DNA from: Thermoprotei archaeon
Lineage (GTDB): Archaea > Thermoproteota > Thermoprotei > Thermofilales > B15-G2
DNA: 18,812 nt
Reading direction: 5' to 3'
Assembly: GCA_003649445.1 (NCBI GenBank)
Contig: QMRV01000041.1
Span: forward strand, 1 to 18,812
The notes beneath the pieces were generated by a model, which ran no database searches, had not been told where the DNA came from, and worked only from the letters and a program-made list of their open reading frames with translations. Below are positions 1 to 6,673 of this stretch, piece after piece (position 1 is the stretch's first letter; every line of letters begins with the position of its first letter). The translations under genes and the position numbers were made by a program.

Positions 1-843
1 ACTGAGGCTGTTCACTTACAGTCAGTTAAAGTACCCAATAAAATATTAATTGGGCAAACAATAACAAGAGGACATGGAACAGGAGGAAACCCAAGTCTAG
101 GAGAAGCAGCAATGAGAGACGATGTAAGCCGCATAATTAACTCAATCGGAGTTCCTAATGTAGTCATTGTTACTGGTGGTCTTGGTGGTGGTACAGCAAG
201 CGGAGGAATACCAGTACTACTAGAAGAACTAAGAAACAGATTCCCAGACGCACTAAGAATAGCACTAGTGACTTTCCCTTTTGCCTTCGAGGGAGTGAAC
301 CGCATAGAGAACGCCAGGCTGGGTCTTTACGGAATTCTACAGCAGGCTGACTTAACTATAGTTAACTTAAACGATCTACTGTTGAAGAAAATAGGCGGCA
401 TTCCCGTTCAGTTCGCTTTTAAGTTCATGGACTCTATTCTTGTCAATACTCTAAAGTCGCTAATAGAGTTAATAACCAAGCCGAGCATAGTCAGCATAGG
501 TTACGCTGACTTCGTTACAGCTGTAAGAGACATGGGCCTAGGAGTTGTAGGGCACGGAGTTGGACTTAAAGTAAATGTAGCTACTGAAAATGCTATTAAA
601 AACAAGTTGCTAGACGCTGAGCTAAAAGACGCAGAAGCAGCTCTTCTCTACGTAGTTTCTTCACCTAAAACAACATTAGAAGAAGCTAGTGAAGGACCTA
701 GAATAATTACAGAGAGGTATGGTATAGAAAGAGTATTCTGGGGACTAAGACTAGACGAGAGAGTAGAGTATCCTAAAGTAATGTTTATTGCAGCTGGCAT
801 AACATCTCCGACAATTAGAAGCCTTGTAGGAGAAGTGGCATAA
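1..843 (+). CDS. FtsZ-family tubulin-like GTPase, 5'-truncated by the window edge
   Basis: The frame is open from base 1 and runs to TAA at 841-843, giving 280 visible residues, so roughly the first 80-90 residues (including the T1 loop) lie outside. Visible FtsZ landmarks are the T3 loop GHGTGGNP (bases 70-93), the T4 tubulin signature GGGTASG (184-204), the TFPFAFEG stretch after strand 5, and the C-terminal segment VFWGLRLDE, equivalent to the NIIWGARID strand of FtsZ. The T7 synergy loop reads SIGYAD (493-510), where FtsZ usually has NxDFAD: the Asn and first Asp are replaced by Ser and Gly and only the last Asp remains. There is no C-terminal linker or conserved tail peptide. Family membership is secure. 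Whether it is the division FtsZ or a divergent paralogue is not, and most Thermoproteota lack FtsZ. The codon at 112 is an internal Met, not the start. Confidence 0.9.
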   Translation, partial: TEAVHLQSVKVPNKILIGQTITRGHGTGGNPSLGEAAMRDDVSRIINSIGVPNVVIVTGGLGGGTASGGIPVLLEELRNRFPDALRIALVTFPFAFEGVNRIENARLGLYGILQQADLTIVNLNDLLLKKIGGIPVQFAFKFMDSILVNTLKSLIELITKPSIVSIGYADFVTAVRDMGLGVVGHGVGLKVNVATENAIKNKLLDAELKDAEAALLYVVSSPKTTLEEASEGPRIITERYGIERVFWGLRLDERVEYPKVMFIAAGITSPTIRSLVGEVA

Positions 844-853
844 TGGTGACTCT

Positions 854-1141
854 ATGGATCCAATAGAGGCTTTCGAAGCTGGAAGATATATTCAAGCAGC
901 ATACTATTCTTGCTTAGAAAACAAAAATGTTTACGTAATCTTAGAGAATCTTAAAGGACTCTTAGAGACCTTAGATGAAGAAGAATTCGGTGATATACGG
1001 AAACACATTAGTGACTGGATACAGTTTTTAAACAAGTATTATAAGCTCTATGAGCCTATAAAAGATCCTGAAGACCGAAATGCTTTAGTCGAAGATATTA
1101 AGGACTGGATAAACATAATTAAAGAGAGGCTCTTAAGATAA
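854..1141 (+). CDS. Small acidic helical protein downstream of FtsZ-like gene
   Basis: A 95-residue protein starting at ATG 854, ten bases after the FtsZ-like stop codon, so very probably co-transcribed with it. It is acidic and predicted all-helical, with amphipathic stretches such as ILENLKGLLETLDEEEF and a lysine/leucine-rich C-terminus (IIKERLLR). It has no cysteine cluster, membrane segment or motif that I recognise. The helical content and tight linkage make an FtsZ-interacting accessory protein a reasonable guess, but nothing in the sequence proves it. Its stop is 2 bp from the convergent stop of the toxin-like gene. Confidence 0.75.
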   Translation: MDPIEAFEAGRYIQAAYYSCLENKNVYVILENLKGLLETLDEEEFGDIRKHISDWIQFLNKYYKLYEPIKDPEDRNALVEDIKDWINIIKERLLR

Positions 1142-1143
1142 TT

Positions 1144-1356
1144 TCATATACCTGTTTGCAAGTTGAATACTGTTAAATTCCTCCTCTTTTTATCAAGATA
1201 ATAGTTTACTCGGAAACCAGCTATGACTTCTTCACACCGTGTTTCTTCTCTTAGCGAAGCTTTGCTTAGAGTATATAGTATTTTTTGCTGAGTATAATAG
1301 TCTAGTTTTTCTATCTGCCTAAGAGATTTGGGTGTGAAGTATATAGAGTATTTCAT
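1144..1356 (-). CDS. RelE/ParE-like toxin-fold protein
   Basis: The ATG at 1356 gives about 70 residues; a TTG at 1377 would add seven, but ATG gives the typical RelE start MKYSIYFTPKSLRQIEKL. The order of elements fits the RelE/ParE mRNA-interferase fold: an N-terminal beta strand, helices containing LRQIEKLD and QQKILYTL, then strands around GFRVNYYLDKKRRNLTVFNL. The basic FRVNYYLDKKRR stretch corresponds to the region with the RelE active-site arginine and a final strand. No antitoxin is recognisable on either side; the 62 bp upstream are non-coding and the next gene is a membrane protein. It may be an orphan toxin or a housekeeping RelE-fold protein. The assignment rests on pattern only. 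Confidence 0.6.
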   Translation of the reverse strand: MKYSIYFTPKSLRQIEKLDYYTQQKILYTLSKASLREETRCEEVIAGFRVNYYLDKKRRNLTVFNLQTGI

Positions 1357-1439
1357 ATTCTCAGTAATTCCTGTCAATTAATATATTAGAAGCAAATAGC
1401 GAGAAAACGAGATATTACTTAGGAAATATCGAGGTGTCT

Positions 1440-1808
1440 TTAGACTATTTCCGAGATAAGGTAGGCTATTAGCCCTAAAATACCTCCTAGGAGCACTAGA
1501 AATGCTCCAGTGCCGCCTTTAAGGAACATCATTACGGCGCCCATGATTATGAGTATTATACTATTGTCTCTCACAGCGTAGCCTCCTACGCGTAAACTAT
1601 TGGAGGCCTTTAAGCTGACTATACTAAGAATGAGCATTATTAAGTCATAGACAAGTAGCTCTACATTAATGTAGGCCAGTGAAAATGACCCTATTTTCGT
1701 TAAAATGCCTATTAGCGATAGAAGCGTTGAAATAAAGCAGAGTGCTGAGCCGATAATACCTATTACTCCAGCTACTACATAGAGTATGTTTAGTCTCATT
1801 ATCTCCAT
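1440..1808 (-). CDS. Small four-helix membrane protein
   Basis: A 122-residue hydrophobic protein with four predicted transmembrane helices at about residues 8-33, 48-67, 83-95 and 98-120. The short charged loops include KASNSLRVGGYAVRD between helices 2 and 3. Glycine-rich helix starts (VVAGVIGIIG, LLGGILGLIAY) recall DUF4064-type small membrane proteins, but I cannot assign a family firmly. Two in-frame ATGs, at 1808 and 1799, are possible starts; an A/T-rich TATA-like stretch at about 1828-1842 fits a leaderless or short-leader start at either. No function can be stated. Confidence 0.7.
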   Translation of the reverse strand: MEIMRLNILYVVAGVIGIIGSALCFISTLLSLIGILTKIGSFSLAYINVELLVYDLIMLILSIVSLKASNSLRVGGYAVRDNSIILIIMGAVMMFLKGGTGAFLVLLGGILGLIAYLISEIV

Positions 1809-1840
1809 ATCTTTCTATACAGTGTACTTATTACCTTTTT

Positions 1841-1863
1841 GTCTAATCGATGTTTCGTTAGAC
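1841..1863. repeat. Inverted repeat upstream of the four-helix membrane gene
   Basis: GTCTAA at 1841-1846 is mirrored by TTAGAC at 1858-1863, and an inner CGA/TCG adds three more pairs with one bulged T. It lies in the 209-bp divergent gap (1809-2017) between the membrane gene and the coiled-coil gene, 33-55 bp upstream of the former, where an operator could sit. The same gap holds a direct repeat CATAGTAC (1863-1870 and 1895-1902) and GCATTTATTAATGC (1938-1951). All are short and could be chance in AT-rich DNA. Confidence 0.3.
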
Positions 1864-1984
1864 ATAGTACAAGGCAATATTAACGACTAGAATGCATAGT
1901 ACTCGTTTATCTAAGGCCTTGACGGAACAATTGGGGCGCATTTATTAATGCATTTAAATTTTTCTGGAGAAAAGTAAGCACTAT

Positions 1985-1994
1985 CCTTAAATTT
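1985..1994 (+). promoter_or_regulatory. TATA box for the coiled-coil/winged-helix gene
   Basis: CCTTAAATTT is centred about 27 bp upstream of ATG 2018, the spacing expected between an archaeal TATA box and the transcription start of a leaderless or very short-leader mRNA. There is no Shine-Dalgarno match directly before the ATG, which agrees with this. Confidence 0.5.
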
Positions 1995-2017
1995 GGGCAA
2001 AGAGAAAATATTATGAA

Positions 2018-2794
2018 ATGAACTTAGATAAAGAAGACCTTGACATTCTGGAGTACTATAAGTCATATGGCGTCCTGCGCAGACAAGTTGAGATACTAAA
2101 GTTGGAACTGAAGGGATTGACTAATGAAAGAGAGAGATTGAAGAACGAGATACTAAGTCTTCTAGATAGAGTAGAAACTTTGCGGAGAGAAGTTGATGAA
2201 TTAGAAGATATGAGAAGAGAACTAATTGAGGAAATAAAAAGACTTGAAGAAGAAAAAGAGAAGCTCTCTAGGGAACTTCAAATAATGAGGACTGCTGGAA
2301 TATCTGTTTCAAAAAGCTACGAAGATAGTTTGGCCCTAACAAAGGCTCTACAGGAACTACTATTAGGTAAGAGGGAAGAAGTAGAAAGAAAGCCAGAGGA
2401 ACTAGAGAAGCCTGAAGAAAAAGTTACTGAAAAGCCGTCGGCTGGTGAAAAGCCAGCAGTTAAAGTAGAAGAAGAGAAAAAAGTGCAGCCGCCTAAACCT
2501 AAAGAAAAGAAGGAAGTTGCTAAAAAGCCCCCTAAGAGTGTTTTAGCTTCTCTACTCGACGAAAACATGAAGAAAATACTTAAAGCTCTATCTGGCAGCC
2601 AGGAAGTAGTCTTTAAAGACTTAGTGTCTCAAACAAATCTTCCTGGAGCTTCAGTGAGAAGCTTAGTAGCTATCCTATGGGGATATAATCTCGTTGAAAT
2701 GAAGACTGAGGAAGATGAAAGCGGCAAAATAGTAGTAAAGTATATTCTTACAGATAAAGGAAAGAAGATTTTAGAGGAAATAGCTGAAAGCTAA
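2018..2794 (+). CDS. Coiled-coil protein with C-terminal winged-helix domain
   Basis: A 258-residue protein in three parts. Residues about 17-105 form a long coiled coil with leucine heptads (for example RVETLRREVDELEDMRREL). Residues about 118-175 are a Lys/Glu/Pro-rich, probably disordered linker. Residues about 178-258 look like a winged helix-turn-helix: a helix (MKKILKALS), an HTH-like stretch (FKDLVSQTNLPGASVRSLVAILW), a wing (GKIVVKYILTDKGKKIL) and a final helix. The wing-to-LTDKGKKIL ending is common in archaeal MarR/ArsR-like and helicase-associated winged helices. The layout suggests a DNA-binding or chromosome-organising protein that oligomerises through its N-terminus, but no specific family is recognised. 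It is monocistronic from its own TATA box. Confidence 0.75.
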   Translation: MNLDKEDLDILEYYKSYGVLRRQVEILKLELKGLTNERERLKNEILSLLDRVETLRREVDELEDMRRELIEEIKRLEEEKEKLSRELQIMRTAGISVSKSYEDSLALTKALQELLLGKREEVERKPEELEKPEEKVTEKPSAGEKPAVKVEEEKKVQPPKPKEKKEVAKKPPKSVLASLLDENMKKILKALSGSQEVVFKDLVSQTNLPGASVRSLVAILWGYNLVEMKTEEDESGKIVVKYILTDKGKKILEEIAES

Positions 2795-2860
2795 GTTTTA
2801 TATAGTCAGAAACTAAAAATTGTTTAATAAATAGCATGCTAGCCTAACTCAAAATATATA

Positions 2861-3406
2861 ATGAGACTACACCATTATATGTTTATGCAATTTCAGTACC
2901 TCGTCACACTGATCAAGTTCCTCAAAATGGTACTGAGCTCACTAGCAATAATAATAGGTTTAGGGGTAGCCGTAGCAACAGTGCTTTCAATAATAATTTT
3001 GTTCAAGTTTCCGCCGGAAGGGCTCGCTATTACTACTACTGAAAGAGTTTTCTTTAGAATAGGAGTGAAGAAAAAGGAGTTCTTGAAACATTTGCAGGAA
3101 GAGATTGCTAGACGGAACTTTAATTTCATTAAAGCTCCTCGCTCAGAACTAGACTTTGAGTACTCAGATAGCTTTAACAAAGCCTACATTTATACAGATA
3201 TAGTCGGAGACCACTTGAGATACGGTTTTCGCATATACATGAAGAAGCCTATAGCAATACTGATACTTTTCTTGACAGCCTTAGGCCTAGTGATACCTGG
3301 AATAATAGTTTTCCTTTTCTGGCTAGCTAAATATAATTCACTAAAAGAAGCACTGCTTTCAGCAGGAGAAAACGCCTACATACTGGTGAGAGGCGAGGAA
3401 GCATGA
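2861..3406 (+). CDS. Two-helix membrane protein of unknown function
   Basis: A 181-residue protein with transmembrane helices at about residues 24-48 (LAIIIGLGVAVATVLSIIILF) and 130-155, separated by a soluble segment of about 80 residues with beta character (TTERVFFRIG, HLRYGFRIYMKK). Further in-frame ATGs at 2879, 2885 and 2927 leave the start uncertain. An A/T box at 2851-2860 would favour 2885 as a leaderless start, whereas one at 2823-2834 favours 2861. It overlaps the creatininase-family gene by four bases (ATGA), so the two are translationally coupled. No family was recognised. Confidence 0.7.
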   Translation: MRLHHYMFMQFQYLVTLIKFLKMVLSSLAIIIGLGVAVATVLSIIILFKFPPEGLAITTTERVFFRIGVKKKEFLKHLQEEIARRNFNFIKAPRSELDFEYSDSFNKAYIYTDIVGDHLRYGFRIYMKKPIAILILFLTALGLVIPGIIVFLFWLAKYNSLKEALLSAGENAYILVRGEEA

Positions 3407-4149
3407 AACACAGTGATTTAAGTAAAGTACCTTATCCTGAAGCAGAGAAGTACTTTAGCTACAATGATATAGTAGTCCTACCTGTCGGCTCAACTGAGCA
3501 ACATGGTAAGCACAATCCTCTTGGAACAGACTACTTAATAGCCTATAAACTAGCGCTAGAGGCTGCTAAACAAACGGGAGTAGCTACGCTACCGCCAGTA
3601 CCTTTCGGCGTAAGCAGTCATCATAGACATTTCCTTGGAACAATTTACGTCAGCGAAGAATCTTTCAGAAACTACATAAAAGACATATGTTTGTCTCTAA
3701 AGGAGCATGGAGTCCGAAAAATAATAATTGTCAATGGACACGGCGGCAATCTAGCTAGTTTACTAGAAGTAGCCCGTAAGCTCAAGCAGCAAGGTCTACT
3801 TATCGTAGTTTTTCAGTGGTGGAATTTAAGGGAATTATCCGAGTACTTTAAGCCTGAAGAAAGAGGGCACGCCGCGGCAATGGAGACATCTCTTATAGCT
3901 TTTCTCTACCCTGACTTAGTGGACTTAACTAAAACTTGTGACGAAGAACCCCGAGAAGTCTTTAAGGGGCTTCCCGTATACTACCCTGGAGACACTAAAG
4001 AATACACGGACAGTGGCGTTTTTGGAGTATCGTCTACAGCAAGTAGTGAAAGAGGAAAAATTGTATTTGAAATAGCTGTAAAAAAACTTATTGAAATAAT
4101 AGAAGTTCTAAAGAAAATTAATGTGAAAGACATTTGTTCAAAGGCATAG
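3403..4149 (+). CDS. Creatininase-family metal-dependent amidohydrolase
   Basis: 248 residues, close to the usual length of the family. It shows the metal-site motifs GSTEQHGKHNPLGTD (near residues 28-42), the SSHHRHFLGT loop, the IIVNGHGGN segment and the RGHAAAMETS motif (the family norm is HAGexETS). Members hydrolyse cyclic or linear amide bonds using one or two divalent metals. In archaea the family includes the FAPy deformylase ArfB of riboflavin/F420 biosynthesis (MJ0116 type), and in bacteria creatininase and MftE. The exact substrate cannot be read from the sequence. The start ATG 3403 has a purine-rich GAGGCGAGG just upstream and overlaps the preceding stop as ATGA, so coupled translation from the membrane-protein gene is likely. 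Confidence 0.88.
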   Translation: MKHSDLSKVPYPEAEKYFSYNDIVVLPVGSTEQHGKHNPLGTDYLIAYKLALEAAKQTGVATLPPVPFGVSSHHRHFLGTIYVSEESFRNYIKDICLSLKEHGVRKIIIVNGHGGNLASLLEVARKLKQQGLLIVVFQWWNLRELSEYFKPEERGHAAAMETSLIAFLYPDLVDLTKTCDEEPREVFKGLPVYYPGDTKEYTDSGVFGVSSTASSERGKIVFEIAVKKLIEIIEVLKKINVKDICSKA

Positions 4150-4150
4150 C

Positions 4151-4158
4151 TTTTTAAG
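4151..4158 (+). promoter_or_regulatory. TATA box for the coiled-coil surface protein
   Basis: TTTTTAAG is centred 26 bp before the GTG at 4181, the expected leaderless spacing. It starts 2 bp after the stop of the creatininase gene. A second A/T stretch (4165-4177) is too close to the start codon to act as its TATA box. Confidence 0.5.
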
Positions 4159-4180
4159 CCCTCCAATAAATATTTATCAC

Positions 4181-5173
4181 GTGAAAACAACCAAAGCTAC
4201 TATTTTAGCAATATTATTGGTATTAGCTATCATAATCGTGGGAGTTAGCACCCAGCCTCTTTATTCTCGAATAATAACTGAAAATGAATACTGTATATGC
4301 TTGCTCTACAACGAAGAAGCAGTACTCAACCAACCATTTAGACTGATTTTCGAGTTCTGTGCTTACAGAAACATGTCAGTGCACTATCTCAGATTAAAAG
4401 TGTGGCTTGTTGAAGTATGCGGAAACTACTACTTACTTCATTCAAGCACTATTCTTGAAAACACGTGTGTTGAAGAAAATACTTATATTGAAAAAGTAAT
4501 AGTATTTAATGTAGCTATTTCACAGCCACCTAAAGACCCTATTCTCCTATTTGAAGTATACTTCGAGTATAGTCACGAAAACGGAACTTACACTGTAAAG
4601 AAGTCTGTTGGAGCAATACCTGTAAGAAGTATCAGTTACAGTGTTTTAGTCTCAAAAAATGAACAACTTAAACAGGAAAATAGTGAGCTTAAAGAAGAAT
4701 TAAATGAAATTAAATCTGAGTACAGCGGATTGAAAGCAAATTACAGTAGTCTACTTCAAAGGTATTCTGAGCTCCAGTCTAGATACGATCTTCTTTTCAA
4801 AAAGTATATTAATGTAACTAGTGAATTAATTAAAATAAAAACATTGTATTCGAATTTATTAAAACACTTAAGCAATGTTTCGGAAAACTATGAAGAGCTA
4901 CAGCAGCAACACTATAAAGTGCTAGATATTCTCGAAGACTACAAAGCTAAATACAACAGCCTTAAAAATGAGTATAACAAGTTACTAGATAAGTACAATA
5001 AGCTTTACGAGGAACACCTTTATCTACAGCAAGAATACCTTAAATTAATGTACCTAGTTGTAGCTCTAGCAGGAGTATGCGCTGTTTTAGTAGTTCTTCT
5101 AGTACACTATAGAAGAAAAGCGAAAACAGTAAATCTGCCTCCTCCCCCGCCTCCTCCACCTCCTTCAAGCTGA
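4181..5173 (+). CDS. Secreted/membrane-anchored coiled-coil protein with C-terminal poly-proline tail
   Basis: A 330-residue protein with a GTG start. Residues 5-25 are a signal peptide or anchor (LAILLVLAIIIVGVS). Residues about 30-150 form a beta-rich external domain with several cysteines. Residues about 155-285 are a long coiled coil, tyrosine- and leucine-rich, with repeats of the type YSELQSRYDLLFKKY. A single transmembrane helix follows at about 288-308, then RRK and a short inner tail of nine consecutive prolines and Ser-Ser. The prolines use four codons (CCT, CCC, CCG, CCA), so this is not a simple nucleotide repeat. The topology is receptor- or stalk-like: an external sensor or adhesion domain raised on a coiled coil, with a cytosolic poly-Pro ligand. 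No named family was recognised. Confidence 0.8.
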   Translation: MKTTKATILAILLVLAIIIVGVSTQPLYSRIITENEYCICLLYNEEAVLNQPFRLIFEFCAYRNMSVHYLRLKVWLVEVCGNYYLLHSSTILENTCVEENTYIEKVIVFNVAISQPPKDPILLFEVYFEYSHENGTYTVKKSVGAIPVRSISYSVLVSKNEQLKQENSELKEELNEIKSEYSGLKANYSSLLQRYSELQSRYDLLFKKYINVTSELIKIKTLYSNLLKHLSNVSENYEELQQQHYKVLDILEDYKAKYNSLKNEYNKLLDKYNKLYEEHLYLQQEYLKLMYLVVALAGVCAVLVVLLVHYRRKAKTVNLPPPPPPPPPSS

Positions 5174-5292
5174 CTGGGGCTCACAGAACTTTTAAGCAGA
5201 CTTTACTAGCATACCTGTAAGTGCAAGCTATTATCTTTAATACACTAACTTCAAGTTACAGTATAATTGTAAAGTATTTTGGGGGGTAAAAG

Positions 5293-5520
5293 CTATTCTG
5301 GTTTAAGTGCTTCGAGAACTTCTTTCCATAACTTTAAGGTTTCTAAAGCTTCTTTTTCATCTATTTTAGAAATAGCTGCTCCAGCGTGCACAATAACGTA
5401 TTCTCCGGGCTTAACGTCAGGTACTAGGAGAATATCTACTTCACGCTTAATTCCACCGTAATCAACTATGGCTGTTCTTCCGTGTACTTCAAGCACTCTA
5501 GCCGGAACACCTAAACACAC
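5293..5520 (-). CDS. hypC: HypC/HupF-type [NiFe]-hydrogenase maturation chaperone
   Basis: 75 residues, the normal HypC length, starting at GTG 5520 with the diagnostic MCLGVPARV N-terminus. Cys2 of this family helps hold the Fe(CN)2CO precursor and binds HypD and the hydrogenase large subunit. The middle matches the small beta-barrel fold (GRTAIVDYGGIKREVDI, VKPGEYVIVHAGAAISKID), followed by the usual C-terminal helix. No other hyp gene or hydrogenase subunit is in the window, so it is separated from its partners. A TATA-like box (about 5541-5549) lies some 26 bp upstream, within a short inverted repeat (TAGACT 5527-5532 / AGTCTA 5540-5545). Confidence 0.93.
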   Translation of the reverse strand: MCLGVPARVLEVHGRTAIVDYGGIKREVDILLVPDVKPGEYVIVHAGAAISKIDEKEALETLKLWKEVLEALKPE

Positions 5521-5556
5521 TAGTAGTAGACTTAAACATAGTCTAATAAGCTTAAC

Positions 5557-6036
5557 TTAAATCACTCTACTTAAAGCGCTCTGTTTTTTGTCTGAGTATT
5601 CTCTAGCCCAATAAGGTGATTTCAGGTACTTATAGGCGCTTTCGGCAGCGATTACTCCTTGTGTAACAGCTGTTACTATTTTCATTACTCCGCCTAGTCC
5701 TCCTGTAACGTCGCCGCATGCGAAAACATCTTCAATATTTGTTCGGCACCACTCGTCTACAATAATAAATCCTTTATCATCTGTTTTAACTCCGAGTTAT
5801 TTGAATATCTTGGAGTTGGGCACAAAGCCTATGCAGTATATTAGAATATCTACTGTTTTTGTGAAAACTTCGTCTCTGTGTTTTTAGCTCGAGTACAAGA
5901 TTGTTTTCGTTACTTAAGTATACATTCTTGACTTCGGTTTCGAGCAGAACTCTGACTCCTGTTTCGCGTAATTCTTCTTGAAGATCTTCGTCTCCTCTGA
6001 GTTCGCTTCTTCTATGAATTAAGTAGACTTTTTTAG
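5557..6036 (-). pseudogene. Thioredoxin reductase-like flavoprotein, 3' half only, frameshifted and interrupted by a stop
   Basis: Read on the minus strand, the fragments match the last ~155 residues of a thioredoxin-reductase-type flavoprotein. KKVYLIHRRSELRG (the NADPH phosphate-binding HRR region) starts near 6034 and continues into a second-strand region ending LVLELK. A one-base excess in an A run at about 5881-5885 shifts the frame, after which VDILIYCIGFVPNSKIF is followed by an in-frame TAA (about 5798). Then comes GFIIVDEWCRTNIEDVFACGD, the FAD-binding ED(V)FACGDV box, and GVIAAESAYKYL to TAA at 5557. The N-terminal FAD-binding half, the CxxC redox pair and the NADPH GGGxSA loop are missing; the sequence before 6036 belongs to the YkgJ-like gene. 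It cannot encode an active reductase unless the sequence contains errors. Confidence 0.85.
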
Positions 6037-6618
6037 AGCTCTTTTTCTGAATAATTTAACATAATACTCGAAAATATTGTTTGACGCTTTAATATATACG
6101 AGTTTGTTTTTAGATGGAGCCTTAATGTATTTTTCACCATTCTTTTCGGCGAAAAAAGAGCAGTATTGTATCATACATATCATAGGCTTTAAGTGCCCGT
6201 GAACTAAACACCCCTTTTCAACATCATATAGAACGCATCTACCTCGAGGCCCGACATCTAGCCTATATATTCTCAGCTTTCCTATGTACTCTGCCTCGAC
6301 TTCTACTGAAGGTAAGAACGCTTCAGTATAGTTTTTAATAAGCCTGTATTCGTGTTCAAATGCAAATGCTCCTGAGTTTTCTACACAACATAGGCCGCAG
6401 TTAACGCATAACATTTTGTATGCTTTTTCCAAGTCGCTACGAGAAGCTTTCATGAAAGCTCTTTTGTCAGTACGGTCTATTGGAAGATTAAAAAGAGGTA
6501 AAATAGTTTTCCCGGGAACGTAGTACGTGCCACAGTAGTATTTTTTCAGACGGCTTGCTTTGTAGAGCAGGAAATAGTTCCATGCAGCTTTTCCAGGAGG
6601 CTTCAGAAAATAGTACAT
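6019..6618 (-). CDS. YkgJ-family CxxCxxCC (Zn/Fe-S cluster-type) protein
   Basis: 199 residues from ATG 6618. The hallmark is CVNCGLCC at about residues 71-78, followed by two further cysteine groups: GRCVLYDVEKGCLVH, and PMIC with a nearby QYC. This is the YkgJ/UPF0153 pattern thought to chelate zinc or an iron-sulfur cluster; the function is unknown, though some relatives act near methyltransferases or flagellar lysine modification. The reading frame ends inside the thioredoxin-reductase relic, so the last few residues (RALKKST) may derive from a deletion junction. The start sits about 26 bp from an A/T box shared with the divergent transporter gene. Confidence 0.8.
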   Translation of the reverse strand: MYYFLKPPGKAAWNYFLLYKASRLKKYYCGTYYVPGKTILPLFNLPIDRTDKRAFMKASRSDLEKAYKMLCVNCGLCCVENSGAFAFEHEYRLIKNYTEAFLPSVEVEAEYIGKLRIYRLDVGPRGRCVLYDVEKGCLVHGHLKPMICMIQYCSFFAEKNGEKYIKAPSKNKLVYIKASNNIFEYYVKLFRKRALKKST

Positions 6619-6640
6619 ATTTTTTCTTCGAACAGGGCCT

Positions 6641-6652
6641 AAAATTTTTAAT
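6641..6652. promoter_or_regulatory. Shared A/T box serving two divergent leaderless promoters
   Basis: AAAATTTTTAAT lies midway between the divergent starts ATG 6618 (-) and GTG 6674 (+). It is about 26 bp from each, which is the TATA-to-start distance for leaderless archaeal transcripts in both directions. No other good TATA candidate is visible in the 55-bp gap, so both genes probably depend on one near-symmetrical element. Confidence 0.55.
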
Positions 6653-6673
6653 TACGTATTATTCAAGCTCTCT

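Noticed and set aside
112..114. ATG at 112 as the start of the FtsZ-like protein
   Set aside because: The frame is open upstream to base 1 and contains the conserved T3 loop, so the gene begins before the window.
5279..5461. Plus-strand open frame of 60 codons
   Set aside because: It is antisense to hypC, which has clear family motifs; the plus-strand product is low-complexity and resembles nothing.
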